Positions 17,132 through 26,812 are shown, counted from the stretch's first letter. The stretch: 64,000 nucleotides of DNA from JAXGQE01 sp040766585 (GCA_040766585.1 JAXGQE010000003.1:62001-126000), one strand, 5' to 3'. Notes: a model not told the origin generated them from the sequence alone. Program-made: numbers and translations.

Positions 17132-18112
17132 ATGAACAACATTCAAGTCGTTGTAGTCAACAGCCACGGCGTTGGACAGTATGTGCATATACCCCGTCTG
17201 CCGGTCCAGGGGGAGACAATCCGGGGTTGGGGCTGGCGCGTAGAGCAAGATGGAGGGAAGGGGTCCAATACGGCCATTGCACTGGGAAGACTGGGAATCC
17301 GGGCTGCCTATGTGGGCAAAGTCGGAGAAGACTTGTGGGGTGATCTGGGTAAGCTGTGGATGTCGGAAGCCGGCGTTGATGTGAGCAGCATGTATCGAAG
17401 CAGCCATGTATCCACAGGCACAGGCCTGATCATGCTGGATGAGGACGGCAAAAGCACAATCATTAATGGCGGAAGCAGCGGAAGAGCATTGACTGAGGAG
17501 GAAATCATTCAAGGTGTACAGAAGTTTCCTGATGCTAAGATACTCATGACAGGGTTTGAAATACCCGAACATCTGGCCCTGTTAGCAGCAAAAACGGGGA
17601 AGCAACGGGGTATGTATACCGTTGTCAACCCCAGTCCACTGCCTGAAAATCCCATGGAAAGTCTTGATTTTGTTGATCTGTTGCTGGTGAACGAAGTGGA
17701 GGCGGTTGGATTGCTGGGTGAGGCCAGATCCGTGATCAGTCACAAGGATCTGTTGGATGATCTGCAGAGGAAGCTGAAATGCCGGCAGATCATTATGACC
17801 TTGGGTGAGAGCGGAGCGGCAGGGCTGGACGAGAACCATTTCTGGACTTGCCAGGGAATCCCGGTTGAGGCCGTAGATACTACAGGGGCCGGAGATGGAT
17901 TTGGGGCTGCATTGGTTGCTGCTTTACTGGGTGGAAGGACTCTTGAAGAAGCAAGCTGCTGGGCCAATTTGTATGCGGCATATACCGTCCAGCGGATGGG
18001 AACCATACCGTCTTATCCCACCAGAGACCAGATCGAAGAGTATGCAAGGCAATTCGGATATGACTGCAGCTTTCTGCATGTCAAAGACACTGAAACGGAG
18101 ATGATACAATGA
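17132..18112 (+). CDS. PfkB/ribokinase-family sugar kinase
   Basis: 326 residues. N-terminal GGKGSNTAIALGRLG is the first PfkB signature (sugar binding) and DTTGAGDGFGAALVA near residue 248 is the second, with the catalytic Asp and anion hole. NPSPLP and LLVNEVEA are typical of ribokinases. It phosphorylates a sugar or nucleoside with ATP. It overlaps the following M20 gene by 4 bases (ATGA), showing coupled translation, and follows the NagB-like gene. Confidence 0.92.
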   Translation: MNNIQVVVVNSHGVGQYVHIPRLPVQGETIRGWGWRVEQDGGKGSNTAIALGRLGIRAAYVGKVGEDLWGDLGKLWMSEAGVDVSSMYRSSHVSTGTGLIMLDEDGKSTIINGGSSGRALTEEEIIQGVQKFPDAKILMTGFEIPEHLALLAAKTGKQRGMYTVVNPSPLPENPMESLDFVDLLLVNEVEAVGLLGEARSVISHKDLLDDLQRKLKCRQIIMTLGESGAAGLDENHFWTCQGIPVEAVDTTGAGDGFGAALVAALLGGRTLEEASCWANLYAAYTVQRMGTIPSYPTRDQIEEYARQFGYDCSFLHVKDTETEMIQ

Positions 18113-19224
18113 ACAGTAAGAACAATGAGCTAGCTATTCAGCTGCGGCATGAACTTCATCAACATCCGGAAGTCTCCAACCACGAGACATGGACAAAAGA
18201 GCATTTGATGAACTTTTTGAAAAAGCACACTTCGCTGGAGATTGTCGATCGAGGGCTGTGGTTCTACGCCATCTATCATGCCGGCAATGACAAGAAAACC
18301 ATTGCGTATCGAGCAGATTTCGATGCACTACCGATGGATGAAGAACTAGATCTCCCCTATGCATCTGAAAACAAAGGTGTAGCCCACAAATGCGGCCATG
18401 ACGGACATGTGGCCAGTCTGGCCGGATTCGCCCTGGAAATTGACCAGATCGGAGCCGATAAGAATATCTTTTTTCTCTTTCAGCATGCGGAAGAAACCGG
18501 AGATGGAGCCGCGGAATGCGTGGTGTTTATCAAGGAAAACAATATTGAAGAAATATTTGCCTTTCACAATATGAGCGGAACCCCACAGGGCTCCATCAGC
18601 GTGATCAATGGAACTGCCCATTGGGCATCCACCGGTATGACCATTGAAATGGAAGGCAAACCGGCCCATGCCAGCCAACCGGAACTGGGAGTCAACCCGG
18701 CTTATGCCATTGCAGAAATCATTCAAGCTAGTCCCGGGCTGATTGCTCTGGAGAATAACGATGGACCGGTTCTTTGCACCATAATCCAGGTAGCTATTGG
18801 TGAAAGAGCATTTGGAATATCAGCCAGCAAAGGGAAGTTGCTGCTGACCATCCGTGCTCATTATCTGGCTGATATGGACAAACTTCGGGACAACATTGAA
18901 GCATTGGCCAAAAAGCTATCCGCAGAGCAGGATATCAAGGTAAAATTCAGTTACAATGATACTTTCCCGGATACGGTCAATGATCCGGATTCCACGGACA
19001 AGGTTCGTGAAGCAGCACGAAGACTCAATTATCCCTTACTGGAAAGCAAAAATCCTCGCAGAGGATCGGAGGATTACGGACATTATCTGAAAGCAACCAA
19101 AGGAACCATTTTCTATATCGGGAATGGTGAAGACTACCCCCAGATTCATACTTACGCGTACGATTTTTGCGACGACAATATCGAAATAGCCGTAGAGATG
19201 TTTAAAATGCTTGCGACAATGTAG
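18109..19224 (+). CDS. M20-family amidohydrolase in sugar cluster
   Basis: 371 residues. Motifs RHELHQHPEVSNHE, YRADFDALPMDE, HKCGHDGHVASLAGF and FQHAEETGDGA are those of M20D deacylases; RRGSEDYGHYL near the end supplies the last metal ligands. It starts on the ATGA overlap with the PfkB gene. In this context it may remove an acyl group from an amino sugar or aminoacyl-sugar before phosphorylation and isomerisation (inference). Confidence 0.9.
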   Translation: MNSKNNELAIQLRHELHQHPEVSNHETWTKEHLMNFLKKHTSLEIVDRGLWFYAIYHAGNDKKTIAYRADFDALPMDEELDLPYASENKGVAHKCGHDGHVASLAGFALEIDQIGADKNIFFLFQHAEETGDGAAECVVFIKENNIEEIFAFHNMSGTPQGSISVINGTAHWASTGMTIEMEGKPAHASQPELGVNPAYAIAEIIQASPGLIALENNDGPVLCTIIQVAIGERAFGISASKGKLLLTIRAHYLADMDKLRDNIEALAKKLSAEQDIKVKFSYNDTFPDTVNDPDSTDKVREAARRLNYPLLESKNPRRGSEDYGHYLKATKGTIFYIGNGEDYPQIHTYAYDFCDDNIEIAVEMFKMLATM

Positions 19225-19603
19225 TTTTATCAGCCGGATCGCAATCCATGATATCGATCAATATCACTATCAAACTGGAATGAGTCACAACCTTGGAGCA
19301 CCGCTTGAATCCTGGAATCGGAAGAAGGGCTGGAGACAAGCGGTCGCTTTTTTTCTCTCCATTCTTGTGAATGCAATGCAATTTCACACAGTAAATTGCT
19401 TGAGCGAGGAAGAAGAATATGAGGATGGTGAAAAGGTACAGCAGTACCGATAGTAAGCAGAACCGAAATAGCATGGATGGCGGTACAGAAAATCCCGGTA
19501 GGATTTGACAGCGATATGGATTTTTCATATCCGCTGTGCAGTCATTCTTATTTTTTCGATGAAAATTTGGTGGACGCAGCAGGGAAAACGGGAGGCGATG
19601 GCA
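19225..19603 (+). other. Intergenic stretch with possible terminator at 19300-19355
   Basis: ACCGCTT (19300-19306) pairs with AAGCGGT (19338-19344), with a 31-base loop, followed by a run of seven T. It probably ends the NagB-like/PfkB/M20 transcript. The long loop made me consider a riboswitch or T-box, but no known core is visible. No gene is seen here. Confidence 0.5.
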
Positions 19604-21281
19604 ATGGCAAATATGGGGAAGGACAAAAACACCGGTTCCATATCATTTGATTTTTCTTATCTGGATCTGGCATTCCGAAATGGTACAGTCATTACTGTGG
19701 ATCATCAGGATCGGGTAGCCCAGGCACTGGGCATCAAAGGGAATAGGATTGTATTTGTTGGTGACAATGCTGAGATTGATCAATTGGTGGATAGTTCTAC
19801 CCAGATCATTGATTTGAAAGGGCGAGCGCTTCTTCCGGGATTTGTGGATTCCCATTACCATCCCATTCTAACCGGACTAATCGGGAATGAACCGGATGAT
19901 GGTATGATGGATACATTCGGCTGCCCCTCACTGGAAGAGCTGCTGCGGAAAATTACAGAATCCGTGAAACGAAAAAAACCAGGAGAATGGATTTCCTCCA
20001 TGGGGTACGATCCGTCGTTTTTCCCTGAGGGTCGATTTCCTACACTGGAAGAACTGGACCGTATTGCCCCTGATAACCCGGTGCACTGTATGACCGACGG
20101 AGGGCATGTCTGCGCCTATAATTCACGGGCTCTGGCACATATAGGGGTCTATACAGCGGAAGATGCGGCTCGCTTTCCGGAACATGAGGTTGAAGTGGTC
20201 GATGGACATTTGACCGGTCTGGTCCGCGGGCACACCCATTTCAAACTGTGGGGATGTGTGGATTACACCGAAAAGCAGCAAAAAAAGGCAGCCTTGAAGG
20301 GACAGCAAATAGCTCTTCAGGCAGGGATAACTTCCATTCATGATGCCGGCGAAATGGATGCCCCTTCCTACCATATAATGCAAAAATTGTGTCGAGACAG
20401 GATTTTCAAGGTCCGCGTTTATATGATGCTGCACAGCATTTTCGGCAGGAATTTTTCAGCTCAAGACAATGAGCATTTTATCTCTTTGGGATTCATGACC
20501 GGGCTGGGGGATGACCATTTCCGGGTAGGATCCAGTAAATTTATGATCGATGGGGGATCGGCGGCTCCATCATGTGCAACCCGTGAGCCGTTCTGCCATG
20601 ATCCGAGCTTGAGGGTGGGAACGCGAAGAGGTAGTTGAGTATCTTTCCTACCTGAATAAAGCAGAATGCCAGGCTACGGCACATGCCATCGGAGATCTGG
20701 CCATTGAATACATGCTGGATGGATATGAAAAAGCATTTGAAGTCCATCCCCGGCCGGATTTGCGGCACAGGATCGAACACTGTACACTGGTGGACCCATC
20801 CATGATCCAGCGCATGGCAAAAATGAATATCTGTCCATCCTTGAATTCAGGTATGCTGGTCACCGTGGGGTCCAATTACCGCAGATTTTACGGAGATGAG
20901 CGTATGAAATACCTGATAGCGCTGCGCAGCATGCTGGATGCCGGTATTCGGGTGTCCATATCCAGCGATTCTCCTTCCGAGAGTCCGCCGGGAATAACAA
21001 CATTGGATGGAGCTGTGAATCGATTGTGCAGGGCAACCGGAGAACAGCAGAACCCGGAGCAGTGCATTACCGTCATGGAGGCCATTCGATGTGCTACATT
21101 ACATGGAGCATACGCTTCATTTGAGGATGATCGAAAAGGGTCGTTGGAATTGGGGAAATTCGCTGATTTGATCGTTTTGGATCAGGATATTCTGTCCATC
21201 CCGCCCCAGGATATTCACACGCTGAAGGTGGATATGACCGTCATCGATGGAAATATTGAGTACGTAAGGAACTCAGAATAA
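19604..21281 (+). pseudogene. YtcJ-like amidohydrolase family 3 gene with one frameshift
   Basis: The first part (to the stop at 20636-20638) has the family N-terminus (LPGFVDSHYHP metal site) and reaches MIDGGSAAPSCATREPF. From about 20616 the family continues in the next frame (WEREEVVEYLSYLNK, then HAIGDLA, RIEHCTLV) to ISSDSPSESPPGI and LGKFADLIVLD, ending at 21281. One inserted base, or two lost, near 20600-20616 explains it. Intact homologues are metal-dependent hydrolases of about 540 residues. ATG 19604 follows GGGAGG. The lesion is either a recent mutation or a sequencing error. Confidence 0.85.
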
Positions 21282-21351
21282 AGGAAAACAAAATCGGAAA
21301 AGTTGGGAGTAAGATCACAGAGAAAGCATCCATCATAAATATATTTCTGAA

Positions 21352-21398
21352 CAGAACCTGTGAAGAGGTTGATACTGGTAACCTATTCACAGGTTCTG
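21352..21398 (+). terminator. Long perfect hairpin after the amidohydrolase
   Basis: CAGAACCTGTGAA (21352-21364) pairs perfectly with TTCACAGGTTCTG (21386-21398); the loop contains a further AGGTT/AACCT pair. Only a few T follow (TTTG), so it may be a terminator or another RNA structure. Confidence 0.65.
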
Positions 21399-21439
21399 TT
21401 TGTGCATAGAATCTGTGGCAAAAAAATATGGAAAAATTG

Positions 21440-21469
21440 TTGACAATGAAGGTGCATATTGTATATATT
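21440..21469 (+). promoter_or_regulatory. Promoter of the GntR-ABC operon
   Basis: Perfect TTGACA (21440-21445), 18-base spacer, TATATT (21464-21469). The operator palindrome covers its -10 region. Confidence 0.8.
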
Positions 21470-21485
21470 ATGTATATACAATATG
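21455..21485 (+). promoter_or_regulatory. Operator palindrome, probable GntR (YtrA-type) site
   Basis: CATATTGTATATA (21455-21467) and its exact reverse complement TATATACAATATG (21473-21485) are separated by 5 bases. It overlaps the -10 element and lies 24 bases before the regulator start, so the regulator very likely represses itself and the exporter. Confidence 0.85.
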
Positions 21486-21509
21486 TATGTGGCGAAAGGA
21501 GGTCCTCCT

Positions 21510-21884
21510 GTGAATATCATCATCAGTAATTCCAGCGGTAAACCCATCTATGAACAGATCAGCAGCCAGATTAAAGAAAAGATTATCAGTGGAGAGCTGC
21601 ACGAGGGGGATTTACTGCCATCAATGCGATTGTTGGCAAAAGAGCTGCGCATCAGTGTGATCACAACGAAAAGAGCGTATGAAGATTTGGAACGAGACGG
21701 ATATATCACAACAGTTACTGGGAAAGGTAGTTTTGTAGCTGCTCAGAATCTTGAGATGATTCGTGAGGAATACCTGCGGAAAATTGAGAATCGAATGCAG
21801 GAGATCATCGATCTAGCCGTCAGCTGCGATCTGAAGTTGGATGACTTGAAAATGATGCTGACTCTCATGTATGAGGAGGTTTAA
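21510..21884 (+). CDS. GntR-family repressor, YtrA subfamily
   Basis: 124 residues. Winged helix-turn-helix with PIYEQISSQIKEKIISGEL, LLPSMRLLAKELRISVITTK and GYITTVTGKGSFVA, then a short helical dimerisation tail without a ligand domain, which defines the YtrA group. GTG 21510 follows AAAGGAGG with 7-base spacing. It is followed by an ABC ATPase 2 bases later, the usual layout in which the repressor controls an ABC exporter. The operator lies at 21455-21485. Confidence 0.93.
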   Translation: MNIIISNSSGKPIYEQISSQIKEKIISGELHEGDLLPSMRLLAKELRISVITTKRAYEDLERDGYITTVTGKGSFVAAQNLEMIREEYLRKIENRMQEIIDLAVSCDLKLDDLKMMLTLMYEEV

Positions 21885-21886
21885 AG

Positions 21887-22735
21887 ATGGATCAAGTGTT
21901 GGAAGTAAAAAATCTTACCAAGGATTATGGGACATTTCATTTGAATCAGGTATCATTTCAGCTGCCGCCAGGAAGCATTATGGGATTTATTGGAGAAAAT
22001 GGTGCGGGTAAAACCACCACGATCAAATTAATTCTGGATACGATCAATCGAGACAGTGGAGAGATTACCATATTCGGTGAACCGCTGAATCGAAACAACA
22101 ACTCGATCAAAGAACACATCGGAGTTGTTCTGGATGAAAGCTCCTTCCCAGAGAATGTCCATGCCAATGATATCAACCGCATTATGAAAAATTGCTAAAG
22201 GACATGGGATTCTCAGAAATACAGTGAATTTCTGATGCGCTTTTCTCTTCCGCAAACCAAGCGTGTAAAAGAATTTTCACGGGGCATGAAAATGAAGCTG
22301 GCTATCTCCGTGGCTCTATCTCACGATAGTCGATTGCTGATTCTGGATGAGGCAACCAGCGGTCTAGATCCAATGGTTCGAGAAGAGATGCTGGATATTT
22401 TTATGGACTTTATACAAGACGAAAACAAGAGTATCTTGCTGTCGTCGCACATCATCAGCGATCTGGAAAAGATTTGTGATTACATTACTTATATTCACAA
22501 TGGGGAAGTACTTTTCAGTGAAGATAAAAATGATTTACTGGATCGATTTGTCATTTTGAAATGTTCGGATCAGGAGCTCGCCAATGTGGACCCTCAGGCC
22601 ATTGTCGGAGTCAGAAGGAATCGGTTTGGGACTGAGGCGCTGGCGCTGAGAGATAAGGTAGGCGGACTTTACTTGCAGGATCCTGCTACCATAGAAAACA
22701 TCATGTTGTATTACGGGAGGGGGGATACTAAATGA
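21887..22735 (+). pseudogene. ABC exporter ATPase with an in-frame stop
   Basis: The reading frame spans 283 codons: Walker A GENGAGKTT, signature FSRGMKMKL, Walker B LLILDEATSG and switch His in LLSSHIIS. TAA at 22196-22198 interrupts it where homologues have a tyrosine (NC-stop-RTWDSQKYSEF); the frame does not change. The first half carries the P-loop and the second half the signature, so the two pieces could not act separately. A nonsense mutation or a base error is equally possible. It belongs to the GntR/YtrA operon and overlaps the permease by 4 bases. Confidence 0.85.
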
Positions 22736-23343
22736 AAGGGCTGTTACTAAAAGACATTCTCAATCTAAAACAACAGGGACGCATCTACATCCTAATTATC
22801 CTGATCTGGACGGGGATTGCGGTAGGAAACGGTGATCATTCTTTTTTCATAGGTGCCATGACGGTCTTTTCTGTGCTGATTCCTCTCAGCGCCATCGCCT
22901 ACGATGAACGTGCCAATTGGGAAAGATACGCGTTAGCTATGCCCATTACCCGAAGGGATTTGGTTTTTTCCCGCTATCTGTTGTCTTGGACTGCCGCCTC
23001 AATCGGCTCTCTTCTGGCTGCAGGGATTGCCCGATGGTTGGGACGATCTGCCACAGAAGGATTGGTAGCCGGAGTCACCAGTTTCACCACAGGTCTATTC
23101 ATGTCTTCGATCATATTGCCAATCATTCTCAAGTTAGGTGTCGAAAAAGGGCGTTTGGTCATGATAGTGATTTTTCTCCTGCCCTGGATGCTGGTTATGG
23201 TGCTTCCTCAATTGGGAATCGGACTGGATCTGAGCGGACTGAATGTGGATCTTTTGTCTTTCATTATTCCGCTGGTTGCACTGGTTTTGGCATGGATCTC
23301 GTTAAATATATCTGTTCATATTTATCGATCCAAAGAATTCTAG
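22732..23343 (+). CDS. ABC-2 type exporter permease
   Basis: 203 residues with about six hydrophobic helices. YDERANWERYALAMPITRRDLVFSRY (in two parts: YDERANWERYA and LAMPITRRDLVFSRY) is a hallmark of small ABC-2 membrane subunits. It starts on the ATGA overlap with the ATPase gene. With the ATPase it would export a peptide antibiotic or another envelope-active compound, judging from YtrA-controlled systems (inference). A terminator follows. Confidence 0.85.
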   Translation: MKGLLLKDILNLKQQGRIYILIILIWTGIAVGNGDHSFFIGAMTVFSVLIPLSAIAYDERANWERYALAMPITRRDLVFSRYLLSWTAASIGSLLAAGIARWLGRSATEGLVAGVTSFTTGLFMSSIILPIILKLGVEKGRLVMIVIFLLPWMLVMVLPQLGIGLDLSGLNVDLLSFIIPLVALVLAWISLNISVHIYRSKEF

Positions 23344-23363
23344 ACCTGAATGTAGATTTTCGT

Positions 23364-23402
23364 AAATCGCCGCAAGAGTTCATTGTTACGGCGATTTTTT
23401 AT
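23364..23402 (+). terminator. Terminator of the GntR-ABC operon
   Basis: AAATCGCCG pairs with CGGCGATTT around a 16-base loop, followed by TTTTATG. Confidence 0.8.
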
Positions 23403-23586
23403 GTAGTTCATCCCATACGATGGCTTCCCCGAATCACTTTCAGGCTACGAATTTTTGAGCCATTTTGTGTAGCAACAGGGTTTTAATCATTTAGTGCGAA
23501 ATGTTACATACATGGGTACCATGGAAAGCCATTTTTTTTGATAAAAACCCCATGCACCCATATTCCCGTATAAAGGAGATGCAGCA

Positions 23587-24549
23587 ATGAGTCAGAAGCT
23601 GGAAAGATTGTCTGTTATTGAAATTCCATTTGATGAAACCGATCCCCACTGGAAAGTATTTTTCCTGGAGGACGGAGAGAAGAAGAAAGTGCAAATTGAA
23701 TCGTACCGGACTCGACCGGAAGGCTGGAGAGAGTTGGATGATTACAGTCTTTGTGGAGTCTACCACAAAGCAGGAGTCCCTTTTGATGTGCAGAAAATAT
23801 CGTGTGAAACCGATGAAAAGCCTCATGAACAACAAATTGGCCACATTAGTCAGCTGACAGAAGTAGCACTGCAGAAAGGCAGTCGTGTGTTAATGACTGG
23901 CGGAGGGTGCAGTCACGCCATTGGCGTGGCCGGAGGACTTCGCAAAGTGCTGGGAGCCGATGCCCGGATCGGAATGATCTGGCTGGATGCTCACGGCGAC
24001 ATCAATACGCCGGAGACCACCGAATCAGGGCTTTTGGGCGGTACCCCACTGGCTGTCTGCGCAGGTTTGTGTCATGGAAAAGCGTATGAAGACTGGATGG
24101 TTTCAGCCGGTTTACAGCCACCGATTGCGGAACAGGATATCATTCTGACTGATGCCCGTGATCTGGATCGTAAGGAGGCCGAAGTACTGAAGGGAACAAG
24201 GATCACCCACCTGGATACTGCCTCATTCAATGATCCGGCCAAATGGGCGAAAGCAGTTGAGAATCTGTCTGAACAGGTGGATGTTATTTATCTCCATATA
24301 GACGGTGACATTCTGGATGGGAGGTATACCCCGGATCACTATACCATTGAATTCGGTGGTCCGGATATTGAAACCGTCAAAGCCAATGTTCAAAAAGTGA
24401 TGGAAACTGGAAAGGTAATTGCATTTTCTCTGGTGTCAATCTTTTTTGATAACGAAAGACCGGGCAAAGAGATCAGCACTCTCAATGGTATGCGGATTTT
24501 GGGTGCAGGACTGGAAAAATGGGAGTTCACTCCGGCCATCAATGCATAG
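23587..24549 (+). CDS. Arginase/agmatinase-fold ureohydrolase
   Basis: 320 residues, ribosome site AAAGGAG. The metal-binding motifs of the ureohydrolase family are present: GGGCSHAIGV in place of GGDHS, WLDAHGDIN (DAHxD) and LHIDGDILDG (DxDxxD). The best-known members hydrolyse arginine, agmatine or formiminoglutamate using two manganese ions. The first motif has Cys for Asp and Ser-His after it, so the exact substrate is uncertain. It is followed by a GGT-like gene, again pointing to nitrogen-compound breakdown. Confidence 0.82.
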   Translation: MSQKLERLSVIEIPFDETDPHWKVFFLEDGEKKKVQIESYRTRPEGWRELDDYSLCGVYHKAGVPFDVQKISCETDEKPHEQQIGHISQLTEVALQKGSRVLMTGGGCSHAIGVAGGLRKVLGADARIGMIWLDAHGDINTPETTESGLLGGTPLAVCAGLCHGKAYEDWMVSAGLQPPIAEQDIILTDARDLDRKEAEVLKGTRITHLDTASFNDPAKWAKAVENLSEQVDVIYLHIDGDILDGRYTPDHYTIEFGGPDIETVKANVQKVMETGKVIAFSLVSIFFDNERPGKEISTLNGMRILGAGLEKWEFTPAINA

Positions 24550-24625
24550 TACTCAGTTTTGATCCATCTGGAACAATAAAGACCGGGAATTCATACTGGG
24601 TTCGACTCAGAGAGGGGGAGACAGT

Positions 24626-26236
24626 TTGGAATTTAATTACCACATGCAGACGTATCCTTCAAACCGCTACACCACGATGGCAAAAAACGCCATGGTGGCT
24701 ACATCCCAGCAGCTGGCTAGCGCAGCCGGGTTGGAGACGATCCGGAAAGGAGGAAATGCTGTCGATGCCGCCATCGCCACAGCCGCCTGCCTGACGGTTG
24801 TGGAACCTACATCCAATGGAATTGGCGGAGACGCTTTCGCTTTGGTGTGGATAGAATCAGAACAGAAGCTGTATGGTCTGAACGGCAGCGGTTTTGCTCC
24901 TCAGGGAATGACCGTGGAGGAAATTCAGCGGAGGGGATTCTCAAAAATGCCCCGGTTCGGCTGGGAAACGGTGACTGTACCCGGTGCTCCAGCAGCCTGG
25001 AGCGCTCTTTCCAAGCGGTTCGGACGTCTGCCCTTTCAGATTTTGATGGAACCAGCAGTTCGTTATGCTCGGGAAGGTTTTCCCGTTACTCCGGTGGTGG
25101 CCAGCTATTGGGGACAGGCCCACCAGAGATTGAAAGCGAACTGTTCGGATGAAGTTCTTCATGAATGGTATCGAACTTTTATGCCTGACGGGAAAGCTCC
25201 GGATGCAGGACAGATCATCCGATTTCCCAATCACGGGAATACTTTAGAAGAAATCGGTGCTTCTGAAGCGGAAAGCTTCTATCGGGGAGCTCTGGCTGAT
25301 CGGATTTCTGCATCGGCGGAAAAACATGGCGGGTTCATCCGAAAAGAGGACCTGGCTAAATATCAGGCAGAGTGGGTTGATCCTGTATCGATTGATTACC
25401 GCGGATATCAAATCTGTGAAATTCCGCCCAATGGGCAGGGGCTTGTGGCCTTAATGGCGCTGAATATTCTAAAGGGATTCGAATTTAACCATCGAGATGA
25501 CCCCGAAACTTATCATAAACAGTTTGAAGCAATTAAACTGGCTTTTGCAGATGGGAAGAAGTACATTACGGATTCTCGTTTCATGCGTGTGGCAGTTGAG
25601 GAGCTCCTCTCGGATGACTACGCCCAGAAAAGACGTCGGCTGATCGAAAGTCATGCTCAGGATTTTCAGGCCGGAAAGCCGGATTCAAGCGGTACGGTCT
25701 ATTTATGTACAGCGGATGAAGAGGGGAATATGGTTTCATTTATTCAAAGCAATTATCTGAGCTTTGGTTCGGGGGCGGTAGTGGAAGATACAGGCATTGC
25801 TCTGCAGAACCGAGGGGCTGATTTTTCACTGAACCCCGAGGATCATAACTGTTTGCAGCCTGGGAAAAGAACGTATCACACCATCATACCCGGTTTTATC
25901 CTGAAAGATGGAAAAGCAGTAGGCCCATTTGGTGTAATGGGTGCTTACATGCAGCCTCAGGGGCACGTGCAGGTGATCATGAATATGATTGATTTCAAAT
26001 TGAACCCTCAGATGGCACTGGACGCACCTCGCTGGCAGTGGCTGGCAGAGAAAAAATTCTGCGTTGAACCTGCTTTCCCGTTCCACATTTTAGGGGAACT
26101 GGAACGGAAAGGTCATGCTATGAGTTACGAACCATCTACCCTTTTGTTTGGGAAAGGACAAATCATACTTCGCCAAAACGGCTGCTATTTTGGCGGTACG
26201 GAATCCCGTGCCGACGGAGGTATAGCGTCGTATTGA
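24626..26236 (+). CDS. Gamma-glutamyltransferase-family (Ntn) hydrolase
   Basis: 536 residues from TTG 24626 (GAGGGGGAGA upstream). N-terminal part AMVATSQQLASAAG, GGNAVDAAIATAACL, EPTSNGIGGDAF and VTVPGAPAAWSAL match the GGT large chain. The self-cleavage site is around residue 356 in SSGTVYLCTADEEGN, where Thr would be the nucleophile although the usual TTH is TVY. There is no signal peptide, so it is cytoplasmic. GGT-like proteins hydrolyse gamma-glutamyl compounds or cephalosporin-like amides; the altered site suggests a special substrate. Confidence 0.88.
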   Translation: MEFNYHMQTYPSNRYTTMAKNAMVATSQQLASAAGLETIRKGGNAVDAAIATAACLTVVEPTSNGIGGDAFALVWIESEQKLYGLNGSGFAPQGMTVEEIQRRGFSKMPRFGWETVTVPGAPAAWSALSKRFGRLPFQILMEPAVRYAREGFPVTPVVASYWGQAHQRLKANCSDEVLHEWYRTFMPDGKAPDAGQIIRFPNHGNTLEEIGASEAESFYRGALADRISASAEKHGGFIRKEDLAKYQAEWVDPVSIDYRGYQICEIPPNGQGLVALMALNILKGFEFNHRDDPETYHKQFEAIKLAFADGKKYITDSRFMRVAVEELLSDDYAQKRRRLIESHAQDFQAGKPDSSGTVYLCTADEEGNMVSFIQSNYLSFGSGAVVEDTGIALQNRGADFSLNPEDHNCLQPGKRTYHTIIPGFILKDGKAVGPFGVMGAYMQPQGHVQVIMNMIDFKLNPQMALDAPRWQWLAEKKFCVEPAFPFHILGELERKGHAMSYEPSTLLFGKGQIILRQNGCYFGGTESRADGGIASY

Positions 26237-26335
26237 TTCGATTCGGAGAATACTTTATCCAGCATTGAATTTCCATACGTGCTTAGCAGCCGGGTAGAAC
26301 GGCCGGCAAAACAACGGATGAAAGAGGGATGAATT

Positions 26336-26812
26336 GTGGCAGGAACTGAAGAAACCGGCGGGACATGGCAGGAAGCACCGATCGAATTGAATGAAGAGAC
26401 AGTTTTGTCATTGTGGTCCAAAACATACAATCCCTATGGAAAACCGGACTGGTCTCATATTTTCCCTTGCTATCATCCCGATATTGTTTTCGAAGATTCT
26501 ATCCAAAGGATCGAAGGAAAAGATTCTTTCCTCAAGATGTGTCAGCGTCTTACTCGACGCTGTCAGAAGTTGGAGATGGAGGTCCGTCATCTGGTGAAAA
26601 CAGACAATATCATCATGATGGACTGGAAAATGACCATGTCGTTTCGCCGTTCGCCCAGCACACCCATGTACGGATCCACCCGTTTAACACTGCATGAAGA
26701 CGGTCGCATTATTGAGCAGCGAGACTACTACGATCTGTGGGGCGATATTTTTCGCGGTATACCCGGCTTTAACCGGTTGTATCGCGGCTTTATGACTCGT
26801 TTCTTTGGGTAG
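26336..26812 (+). CDS. SnoaL/NTF2-like protein
   Basis: 158 residues from GTG 26336. The sequence pattern WSKTYNPYG...HPDIVFEDSIQRIEGKDSF...MMDWKMTM...GSTRLTLHEDGRIIEQRDYYDLWGD (given in parts) is that of cone-shaped SnoaL/NTF2 folds, with an RIxxQRDYYD strand typical of limonene-hydrolase-like members. It could bind or isomerise a small hydrophobic molecule. It follows the GGT-like gene after about 100 bases. No specific function is assignable. Confidence 0.7.
   Translation: MAGTEETGGTWQEAPIELNEETVLSLWSKTYNPYGKPDWSHIFPCYHPDIVFEDSIQRIEGKDSFLKMCQRLTRRCQKLEMEVRHLVKTDNIIMMDWKMTMSFRRSPSTPMYGSTRLTLHEDGRIIEQRDYYDLWGDIFRGIPGFNRLYRGFMTRFFG

Noticed and set aside
19225..19603. T-box or riboswitch upstream of the YtcJ-like gene
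   Set aside because: There is a terminator with a long loop, but no T-box sequence or riboswitch core. A simple terminator of the previous unit is enough.
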